Shown here: one piece after another, positions 1-5,219 of the stretch | Position numbering within the stretch: position 1 is the stretch's first letter | Layout of the letters: each line of letters begins with the position of its first letter | Source of the DNA: CAZIVO01 sp964542765 | GTDB lineage: Bacteria; Planctomycetota; UBA1135; UBA2386 | Length of the DNA: 6,893 bases | Direction of reading: 5' to 3' | Assembly (NCBI GenBank): GCA_964542765.1 | Contig: CAZIVO010000150.1 | Location: 1 to 6,893 of the forward strand | Program-made: the position numbers and the translations under genes | Notes under the pieces: generated by a model | What the model was told of the DNA's origin: nothing | The model's database searches: none | Seen by the model: the letters and a program-made list of their open reading frames with translations, nothing else

Positions 1-851
1 ACCGCCAGTTCGACACCTTCAGCGGCAAGAGTGATCATTCGCTCTTCCATCGAAGCGTCGCCGTGGCCGCTATGCGTCAGCGTATGGATGTGCGTGTCGC
101 TGGCGACATAACCTTCGGTCTCCACCTCCCGTGCGATCCTCATACCGATATTGACCGCCTCTTGTCGCCTCAGATCGACCTTGCGCTCGGCTCGCCCCCA
201 CTCCATGCCCTTGCTGGCATAGACCGTGTAACGACCCGCAGGGACCTCCAACCGCGCGCTACCGGTGGCCGTGTAAACGATGCCAGGTCGCACCGCCGTA
301 TGCGGCGCTTGCGCGTAGAACAACACCGGGAGAGAGCCATCCCCGGCCACGATTGTGATCTTGGCCGGCACCGGCTGATCCCCGGCATCGGAGACCCTGA
401 CCTCGAGCAGCCTGAGCTTGAGGTGCTGGCGCAGACTCGCATGCACGAGCCTGATATCGCCCACGAGAATGTCATCCCTCGGACTCTTCGGCAGGATCCC
501 GAGCTTGTTCTCACCATCCTTGAGACTGCCGGGCGGCAGCGACACGACGGCATCGACCCAGCCTGCGGCCACCTTGAGGCGCTGCAAGCGCTTGCCGTTG
601 AGCCAAAGCCACCACTCGTTACTCACGTGCATGTGCCGGAAAAGGATCAATTTCTCGCCCTGATTAACCTTGGCGTCGAACTTCACATTCACCGCCACAC
701 CATCGGGCTCGGCAGCCGCCTCCTTCCACTCCGGTGTCTGATCATCGCCGAGATGGTGGATCTTTCGTTCCAGGACCTCCACCGTCCCTTCTGCTTTCTG
801 TGGGGCGACACCGGACAGTGCTAGAGCGGCGCAAACGAGGGAGAGACTCAT
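1..851 (-). CDS. Secreted PHP-domain metallohydrolase (CehA/McbA type), C-terminus cut off by window edge
   Basis: The reading frame runs from ATG at 851 to the left edge without a stop, giving 283 complete codons; the rest lies outside. Residues 1-16 are hydrophobic with small residues and could be a short signal peptide, though the N-terminus lacks a positive charge. Residues about 50-140 look like a beta-sandwich or carbohydrate-binding-like region (NEWWLWLNGKRL at 78-89). Residues about 145-240 resemble a carboxypeptidase-regulatory-like beta domain (EVPAGRYTVYAS at 202-213). At 248-261 begins the PHP signature GYVASDTHIHTLTH, whose D252, H254 and H256 match metal-binding motif I. PHP enzymes use a metal cluster to hydrolyse phosphoesters or related bonds; the substrate cannot be told. 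The other metal motifs are beyond the edge. An in-frame TGA upstream leaves ATG 851 as the only usual start. It lies 16 bases after the kinase stop, so co-transcription is likely, although a TANNNT box at 858-863 could give it its own promoter. Confidence 0.82.
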   Translation of the reverse strand, partial: MSLSLVCAALALSGVAPQKAEGTVEVLERKIHHLGDDQTPEWKEAAAEPDGVAVNVKFDAKVNQGEKLILFRHMHVSNEWWLWLNGKRLQRLKVAAGWVDAVVSLPPGSLKDGENKLGILPKSPRDDILVGDIRLVHASLRQHLKLRLLEVRVSDAGDQPVPAKITIVAGDGSLPVLFYAQAPHTAVRPGIVYTATGSARLEVPAGRYTVYASKGMEWGRAERKVDLRRQEAVNIGMRIAREVETEGYVASDTHIHTLTHSGHGDASMEERMITLAAEGVELA

Positions 852-857
852 GGTCTC

Positions 858-863
858 ACGATA
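858..863 (-). promoter_or_regulatory. Possible -10 box (TATCGT) upstream of the PHP gene
   Basis: On the minus strand TATCGT matches TANNNT and ends six bases before ATG 851. A transcript from it would begin at or next to the start codon. It falls in the gap between the kinase stop and the PHP start. No clear -35 is visible, so this rests on the box and its spacing alone. Confidence 0.25.
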
Positions 864-867
864 CTGC

Positions 868-1674
868 TCAGCGACCCGACAGTCGCCACATCAAACGATG
901 CTGAGCAACAAGGCGATCATAAAGCGGCACGAGCCTGCGCATCTCCGAGCGACGACGGGAGCGCGGATAGCCCATTCCGGCCAGGAACCGCAGGTAGTCC
1001 ACCACTCGTCCGCTATAGGAGAGGCTGTCGGCATGCCGTTCGAGATAACGCACCATCCTGATCAGCATCCGGTCGCTCGCATGCTGGCTGGGTTGCTGCC
1101 GGAGCACCGCCCTGTCGAGATCGACCATCCAAACACGAGGCACACCCGCATCGAGGCTGACGAGAAGATTCTCCGGGTGGAGGTCGGGATGCCTGAGCCC
1201 ACACCTCAAGGCAGACTCGATCACTCGACCCGCTTCACGCACGGCCGAACGGGCATGCTCGGGATGTTCCGCCAGAAAGACAGGCAAGGACCGGGAACCA
1301 CTGACCAACTCGGTCACCAGACGCAGCTGGAAGATAAGACCCCGGCCACGCCAGAGAGCCGCCAGCGGATCCACTGTCGGCACACCTGCGCGCTGCAAGG
1401 CCATCAGCATCTCGAGTTCGCGCACCGAGCGATGGCGGAAGAGAAACCTATCCCTGAGGACACCCCGGAAGGCACCCCCACGGCGATAGTCACGGGCAAC
1501 AGCGCGATGACCCGGACACGGTTTCAGCAGGCTGATACCCCCCCTTCCGGGCACATCAGGAAATTCCTCCCCCTGTGCCCACCACATCTTAAGAGGAATA
1601 TCAGCGAGATCGGCACGGATGACCGCACCGCCCTCGCGATCCTCAACTAACCGATATCCCTCGGGCACCTCCAC
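868..1674 (-). CDS. Lipopolysaccharide core sugar kinase, WaaP/KdkA (Kdo kinase) family
   Basis: This 268-residue protein has the small protein-kinase-like fold of the lipopolysaccharide kinase family, which uses ATP to phosphorylate Kdo or heptose in the inner core at the cytoplasmic face of the inner membrane. Visible landmarks: a glycine-containing N-lobe segment GRGG (43-46); RDYRRGG (61-67), matching the HYxRGG-type block of KdkA; a likely helix-C glutamate in RSVRELEML (82-90); the catalytic loop HPDLHPEN (162-169) with D164 and N169; and VDLDRA (184-189), the DFG-equivalent metal-binding motif. KdkA and WaaP members are of similar length. The start is constrained: a TGA codon immediately precedes GTG 1674, and the nearby ATG at 1678 is in another frame and soon stops. 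GTG 1668 is the only close alternative. No good ribosome-binding site precedes it. Kdo versus heptose specificity cannot be decided from sequence. Confidence 0.85.
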   Translation of the reverse strand: MEVPEGYRLVEDREGGAVIRADLADIPLKMWWAQGEEFPDVPGRGGISLLKPCPGHRAVARDYRRGGAFRGVLRDRFLFRHRSVRELEMLMALQRAGVPTVDPLAALWRGRGLIFQLRLVTELVSGSRSLPVFLAEHPEHARSAVREAGRVIESALRCGLRHPDLHPENLLVSLDAGVPRVWMVDLDRAVLRQQPSQHASDRMLIRMVRYLERHADSLSYSGRVVDYLRFLAGMGYPRSRRRSEMRRLVPLYDRLVAQHRLMWRLSGR

Positions 1675-1720
1675 TCATGGAATGATAGGCGCAGAGCGTC
1701 CAGACCGCTAATCTTCCAGT
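1675..1720. promoter_or_regulatory. Divergent 46-bp promoter region between kinase and heptosyltransferase
   Basis: This spacer must hold the signals for two divergent genes. On the minus strand TATCAT (1682-1687) ends seven bases before the kinase GTG 1674. On the plus strand TAATCT (1709-1714) ends six bases before the heptosyltransferase GTG 1721. Both fit TANNNT. Neither start has a purine-rich Shine-Dalgarno sequence. The arrangement fits leaderless transcripts from two back-to-back promoters. The -35 regions are poor: TAGCGG sits 17 bases upstream of TATCAT but matches the consensus weakly. Confidence 0.4.
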
Positions 1721-2704
1721 GTGCTACCGACGGGCGCGCATCTGCTGTTGATTCGCCTTTCGGCGCTGGGGGACATCCTGTTCTCCCTCGAGGCCCTGGC
1801 GTCGCTGAAGGAAGAACGGCCTGACATCAAGATCGACTTTCTGGTCGAGGACCGCTTCGCCGAGTTGCTGAAAGGGCATCCACACATCGACACGCTGCTC
1901 GTCTACCCGCGCAGGAACAAGCTCGCCATCCCTCGATCGCTGCTGCGACTGCTTCGACGCCGCTACGACGCCATCTTGGACCTTCATGGAAATCTCAAAA
2001 GCGCGATGCACGTGGCCTTCGCACGCAGCCGCCACAAACTCGGCTTCGCGGCTCCCAGGGCGCGAGAAGGAGCTCAACGATTCTATTCCCAGGCCGTGGA
2101 ACTTCCCCGGCAAGGCTCGCATCGTGCCGAGCACGGCCTGTACCTGTTGCGCGCACTAGGCCTCGAGGGAGCGCCGTCACGACCGGTGCTTCCCATCTTC
2201 GATGAGCCGGCAGGCGAGGCTGACGGTGCCATCATCCTGCACCCGGGAACGAGCGCTTGGGCTTCGTTCAAGCGCTGGCCCGCCAGAAACTTCGCCGAAC
2301 TTGCGCAGCGGCTGATGGCCAGGAATCTTCGAGTCGCAATCAGCTACGGTCCCGGCGAGGAACATCTGGCCGATCAGATCCAAACAGCCGCACCCGGTTC
2401 CAAGAAAATCGATGGTGCGAGGATCGGTCTCGCCCAACTCCCATCCGTCTACGCACGGTGCCGGTTGCTCGTCGGCGCGGACACGGGGCCACTGCACATC
2501 GCAGCCGCCACCGGCACTCCGGTGGTGGCACTGTTCGGCCCCAAGGATCCGGCCAGCTACGCGCCCCGAGGCGAACACCACCGAGTCATCTTCGCTGATG
2601 TCCCCTGCAGACCCTGCACACGCCGTCGCTGCCCATCGCCACAATGCGTCCTCGGTCTGAGTGTGGATGAGGTGGAACGAACCGTCCTGGACGCACTATC
2701 GTGA
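1721..2704 (+). CDS. ADP-heptose:LPS heptosyltransferase-like glycosyltransferase, family GT9
   Basis: This 327-residue GT-B enzyme matches the GT9 family (WaaC, WaaF, WaaQ), which transfers L-glycero-D-manno-heptose from ADP-heptose to the lipid A inner core on the cytoplasmic side. The N-terminal motif LLLIRLSALGDILFSL (8-23) contains D18, equivalent to the catalytic Asp of WaaC. ILDLHGNLKSA (85-95) is the usual acceptor-domain motif. The C-terminal donor domain shows HPGTSAWASFKRWP (174-187), with K184 in the position of the donor-phosphate lysine, then GADTGPLHIAAATGTPVVALFGP (252-274, D254 and H259) and a cysteine-rich tail with C296, C299, C304 and C309. Length is typical. An in-frame TAA twelve bases upstream excludes a longer form, and GTG 1721 puts the conserved motif close to the N-terminus as usual. 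Whether it acts as heptosyltransferase I, II or on another sugar is not resolvable here. Confidence 0.9.
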   Translation: MLPTGAHLLLIRLSALGDILFSLEALASLKEERPDIKIDFLVEDRFAELLKGHPHIDTLLVYPRRNKLAIPRSLLRLLRRRYDAILDLHGNLKSAMHVAFARSRHKLGFAAPRAREGAQRFYSQAVELPRQGSHRAEHGLYLLRALGLEGAPSRPVLPIFDEPAGEADGAIILHPGTSAWASFKRWPARNFAELAQRLMARNLRVAISYGPGEEHLADQIQTAAPGSKKIDGARIGLAQLPSVYARCRLLVGADTGPLHIAAATGTPVVALFGPKDPASYAPRGEHHRVIFADVPCRPCTRRRCPSPQCVLGLSVDEVERTVLDALS

Positions 2705-3153
2705 AACCCTCAACGCCCGTCATCGTCATTCGTCACCCCAAGGAACGCATCGCCAAATGTTCCCTGCGCCACCTCCATGACCGGCCCGAAATCACCTTCC
2801 TCAAGGCAACCCGCGACTTCCGCTTCGATGCTACCGAACACACCCTGCTGGCCGTCGGGGCGCCACCCTTGACGCCCGCCGACGCCCATCGCCCTCTGCT
2901 GCTGCTCGACAGCACCTGGCGCTATCTGGACGATCTTCAAGCCTGTGTCGTGGGCTCGCCAATCCCACGGTCGATCCCGGAAACGGTGCAGACCGCATAT
3001 CCTCGCAAAAGCAAGCTGTTCGAGGATCCCGAAGCAGGCCTGGCCTCGGTCGAAGCCCTCTACGCCGCCAAGCGAATCCTCGGAGAAGACGACCCCTCCC
3101 TGCTGGACGGCTACCACTGGCGCGACGAGTTCCTCTCGGCTCTTCAGCCCTAG
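2701..3153 (+). CDS. Tsr3/DTW-superfamily protein, putative aminocarboxypropyltransferase
   Basis: This 150-residue protein starts at GTG inside the GTGA overlap with the heptosyltransferase stop, so its translation is probably coupled. It resembles the superfamily of Tsr3 (DUF367) and bacterial DTW proteins such as TapT, which transfer the 3-amino-3-carboxypropyl group of SAM to uridine-type bases in rRNA or tRNA. Supporting pieces, in order: RHPKERIAKCSLRHL (11-25), like the DPK-K-L-R N-terminal block of Tsr3; LLLLDSTW (66-73), the D-x-T-W signature equivalent to DCSW in Tsr3; PRSIP (89-93), like the R-x-L-P block; and GLASVEALYAAKRILG (113-128), like the Tsr3/DTW serine-Val/Leu-Glu-Ala helix. 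The C-terminal DGYHWRDEFL (136-145) resembles the KFKWGHAFL end of Tsr3. The superfamily match is by motif order only; the RNA target and activity are inferred. It could be a divergent member with another role. Confidence 0.6.
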   Translation: MKPSTPVIVIRHPKERIAKCSLRHLHDRPEITFLKATRDFRFDATEHTLLAVGAPPLTPADAHRPLLLLDSTWRYLDDLQACVVGSPIPRSIPETVQTAYPRKSKLFEDPEAGLASVEALYAAKRILGEDDPSLLDGYHWRDEFLSALQP

Positions 3154-3182
3154 GAACCCGTCCCCGCCAGCCCGATCACGAT

Positions 3183-3199
3183 TCCTCGATGGACGAGGA
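3183..3199. terminator. Small hairpin in the convergent gap, possible bidirectional terminator
   Basis: TCCTCG (3183-3188) and CGAGGA (3194-3199) form a six-base-pair stem with a five-base loop, between the convergent ends of the Tsr3-like gene (3153) and the lipoprotein gene (3212). Position favours a terminator for both, but no run of T follows on either strand, so intrinsic termination would be weak. It is the only hairpin I see in this 58-base gap. Confidence 0.3.
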
Positions 3200-3211
3200 T
3201 ACCGACATGTC

Positions 3212-5047
3212 TCAGATATCGCTGGCGATGAAGGTCGCGGTGACCGTGTGGTCAACGTCAACATACGGCAAGTATGTCGAGGGCTCCGTCAACTGCGTGG
3301 TGATCTGCGATGTCTCGTCCCAAAGGAAGAGTTCCTTGTTCGTCTGACCCGCTGGCACTCTGGTGAAGAGGAGACGGCTGTTGGCCGCTCCCGCCCCGAA
3401 AGCATCGTTGCCGACCACACTGCTGACCGTGACCACCGCACCGGCACCGGCAGCGGCACTCTGATCCCACAACAAAAGGTCGTTCTGCGCGCTCACCGTG
3501 GTCCGGACGACAAAGTCACCGCCGGAGGTCTCGCCGCCGAACACCGACGTCGCGTCGAAGAGGGGAATACTCACCACGGTCTGGCTGGTGGAATTGAACA
3601 GCTTGACCCCGGCCGTTGCTCCGCTACCGGAGAAAACCACATTGCCGTTGCTCAAGATCTTGTCAAAGGTGTAGTCGTCGTTCCCGGTCGTGGCGATCAC
3701 AACCGTTGACGTCACATCCCTGTCGAAGAAAAACAAGTCCTGTCCACCGGCACCTGTATCGCGCGAAAAGACGATATCGCCATTGCTCAAGGAGCCGAGA
3801 TAGGCATCGTCTTGGACATCCGAAGAAACCACCACGGTGATATCTGCCGTGTAGTCGTAGAGACTCAGGTCCTGATTGCCAGCACCAGTGGCGATGCTGA
3901 AGAGCAGTTCGTCCGCCGGAGTCACCGCGACGAAAGTCTCATCGACGCCGGTAGTGGCAACGAGCCGCGAAGTCGCCGTCGTCGAATCCCACATGTAAAG
4001 ATCTTTGCTGGCCCCGGAGACCTCGAAGATCACCCGGCTCTGGGAATCAGTCCCCTTGTAGGTCTTGGTCTGACCCTGAACGGTCGCGCCAAGGTCCGCG
4101 GCTATCTCGACGAGTCCATCGCCGAGTTTGAAGTGAAAGAGGTCTTGCTCGCCAGTTCCCGAAAGCTGCGAGAAAACGACTGCGCCGCTGGGCAAGGCAG
4201 CACGGAGAGTCTCGTTATTAGCCGCTGTCGAGACCGCCGTCGACAGCTTGGTCGTGGGGTCGTAGTAGTAGATATCCGGCTGGCCGGCGACACCCCTCTC
4301 GTAGAATATCTTGCCGGATGATGACGCCAGAGGATTTCGATCGTGTTCGCCAAGGGAAGCGGAGATAGCCGAGATTGCCTGGCTACTGGCCTCGAAGAGG
4401 AACAGGTTCGTCTCGCTCGCAGATACCTCGTTGGTAAACAGGACATCGCCCGCGGACGTGCTCGCTGCAAAGACCGAGCTATGTGCAGAAGAATCTCCGA
4501 TCGTGGTGGTCGTTCGGCTGTGCGGGTCGTAGATGAACAGACGCTTGGTGCCACTCTGAGAGCGGTCGTAGGCCACCCTTCCTTGTGCGAGGACAGCCAC
4601 CAGAGTATCCGTGAACCCCGCTGAATTGGTCACGGTCAAGGTCTTGGTGGTATCCGTATCCAGGAGCAACAGATTGTCGCCCCACTGGACTGCCGCAAGA
4701 TTGCCGCTGGTGATCTTCACCTCGAAACTCGTCTGCGTGGATTTGTTCGCGGCGTCGGTGGCCTCCACGACCACTGTGTAGGTTCCCACCGTATCGAAAT
4801 TATTCTGGTACGTGGAACCCGAGAAACTGCCGCCGCCAGAGACCACCGAGAAGGTCATCGGCTCCCCCTCCTTGTCCGTGGCGTAGTCCCCAAGATCCAG
4901 GGAGAAACCCATGGGCGAGGACGCCGACTGACCGGGAATGGTGGAGAATCTCGGTGACGAGTTATTCGTTCCACCGCCGCAAGAAGTGAGTAAGCCAAGG
5001 ATTCCGGCAAGAAAGACGGAACTGGTAAGGGTGACGCGACTGAACAT
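3212..5047 (-). CDS. Lipoprotein with an Ig/cadherin-like domain and eleven tandem propeller-like repeats
   Basis: From ATG 5047 the protein has 611 residues. A signal peptide with one Arg and a hydrophobic core ends in the lipobox LTSC, so Cys23 would be lipidated; GGG follows. Residues about 32-113 look like a cadherin/Ig-like beta-sandwich (DKEGEPMTFSVVSG; FDTVGTYTVVVEATDA). From residue 125 to the C-terminus come eleven units of about 44 residues, each opening with a D-L-F-L-Y/W-D type strand, with a turn plus VVFS-like strand in the second half. This suggests single-blade repeats of a beta-propeller. No catalytic motif is visible; a surface binding or scaffolding role is inference. The frame stays open to a TTG at 5104, with ATGs at 5098 and 5059, but only ATG 5047 has a good Shine-Dalgarno (AGGAGA), so I chose it. 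It is convergent with the Tsr3-like gene and separated from lon by 170 bases, so probably has its own promoter. Confidence 0.83.
   Translation of the reverse strand: MFSRVTLTSSVFLAGILGLLTSCGGGTNNSSPRFSTIPGQSASSPMGFSLDLGDYATDKEGEPMTFSVVSGGGSFSGSTYQNNFDTVGTYTVVVEATDAANKSTQTSFEVKITSGNLAAVQWGDNLLLLDTDTTKTLTVTNSAGFTDTLVAVLAQGRVAYDRSQSGTKRLFIYDPHSRTTTTIGDSSAHSSVFAASTSAGDVLFTNEVSASETNLFLFEASSQAISAISASLGEHDRNPLASSSGKIFYERGVAGQPDIYYYDPTTKLSTAVSTAANNETLRAALPSGAVVFSQLSGTGEQDLFHFKLGDGLVEIAADLGATVQGQTKTYKGTDSQSRVIFEVSGASKDLYMWDSTTATSRLVATTGVDETFVAVTPADELLFSIATGAGNQDLSLYDYTADITVVVSSDVQDDAYLGSLSNGDIVFSRDTGAGGQDLFFFDRDVTSTVVIATTGNDDYTFDKILSNGNVVFSGSGATAGVKLFNSTSQTVVSIPLFDATSVFGGETSGGDFVVRTTVSAQNDLLLWDQSAAAGAGAVVTVSSVVGNDAFGAGAANSRLLFTRVPAGQTNKELFLWDETSQITTQLTEPSTYLPYVDVDHTVTATFIASDI
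3215..4675 (-). repeat. Eleven tandem ~44-residue protein repeats within the lipoprotein
   Basis: Units begin at residues 125, 169, 214, 258, 302, 349, 393, 437, 482, 523 and 572 (numbered from ATG 5047). Spacings are 44, 45, 44, 44, 47, 44, 44, 45, 41 and 49. Opening strands include NLLLLD, RLFIYD, NLFLFE, DIYYYD, DLYMWD, DLSLYD, DLFFFD, DLLLWD and ELFLWD. Second-half strands include GDVLF, GAVVFS, DELLFS, GDIVFS and GNVVFS, often followed by a G-A-G-x-Q turn. Unit 9 has lost the aromatic-Asp motif and is short; unit 10 carries an AAAGAGA insertion; unit 11 is the degenerate C-terminal cap. DNA identity between units is limited (for example, GCTCAAG shared by units 7 and 8), so the duplications are old. 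Confidence 0.85.
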
Positions 5048-5050
5048 GTT

Positions 5051-5056
5051 TCTCCT
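5051..5056 (-). promoter_or_regulatory. Ribosome-binding site (AGGAGA) deciding the lipoprotein start
   Basis: On the minus strand AGGAGA precedes ATG 5047 by three bases (AGGAG by four). It lies just inside the longer frame that would begin at ATG 5059. The other candidate starts (5059, 5098, TTG 5104) have no comparable purine tract. Confidence 0.65.
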
Positions 5057-5114
5057 CATGATCGTGGGTTTCGTTGCTCGGGGTTCTAGGAGATTCATCG
5101 ACAAGGAGCGGCAC

Positions 5115-5139
5115 GGAGTTAACGGAGAAACTCAACTCC
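5115..5139 (-). promoter_or_regulatory. Inverted repeat in the lipoprotein upstream region
   Basis: GGAGTT (5115-5120) and AACTCC (5134-5139) are perfect inverted arms with a 13-base loop, about 70-90 bases upstream of the lipoprotein start. It could be a 5'-leader stem-loop or an operator. A -35-like TTGTCA lies just upstream on the minus strand (5143-5148), but I find only a weak -10 partner (GTTAAC, 19-base spacing). The remainder of 5060-5217 holds no gene I can support, only a short direct repeat, CGAAGGCT at 5178-5185 and 5189-5196. Confidence 0.25.
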
Positions 5140-5204
5140 TGATGACAAAAGGTGTTGCGACGAACCTCGGAGCGGGTCGAAGGCTCGCCGAAGGCTGATG
5201 CACC

Positions 5205-5219
5205 GATCCTCTACGGATC
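5205..5219 (-). terminator. Short hairpin overlapping the lon stop codon
   Basis: GATCC and GGATC form a five-base-pair stem with a five-base loop that includes most of the lon TGA (5218-5220). No T-run follows, so any terminator role is doubtful. It is reported because it sits exactly at the gene end. Confidence 0.2.

Noticed and set aside
63..824. Open frame of 253 codons on the plus strand
   Set aside because: It is antisense to the PHP-domain gene, whose frame has recognisable motifs; the plus-strand product has no recognisable domain and reflects GC-rich codon bias.
850..1650. Open frame of 266 codons on the plus strand
   Set aside because: It lies opposite the kinase gene almost end to end. 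The minus-strand product carries the HPDLHPEN and VDLDRA motifs, while this one has low-complexity, His/Pro/Arg-rich sequence.
2177..2644. Open frame of 155 codons on the minus strand
   Set aside because: Antisense shadow of the heptosyltransferase donor domain, which is strongly conserved on the other strand.
2945..3709. Open frame of 254 codons on the plus strand spanning the convergent junction
   Set aside because: It overlaps the end of the Tsr3-like gene in another frame and runs antisense to the lipoprotein repeats; no motif supports it.
3215..4675. Possible CRISPR-like or tandem DNA repeat array
   Set aside because: The periodicity exists at protein level with 41-49-residue units; DNA identity between units is low and there are no constant repeats with variable spacers.
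5178..5196. CGAAGGCT direct repeat, 11-base period, as an operator
   Set aside because: Only two copies with a three-base gap just downstream of lon; too short to separate from chance in GC-rich DNA.
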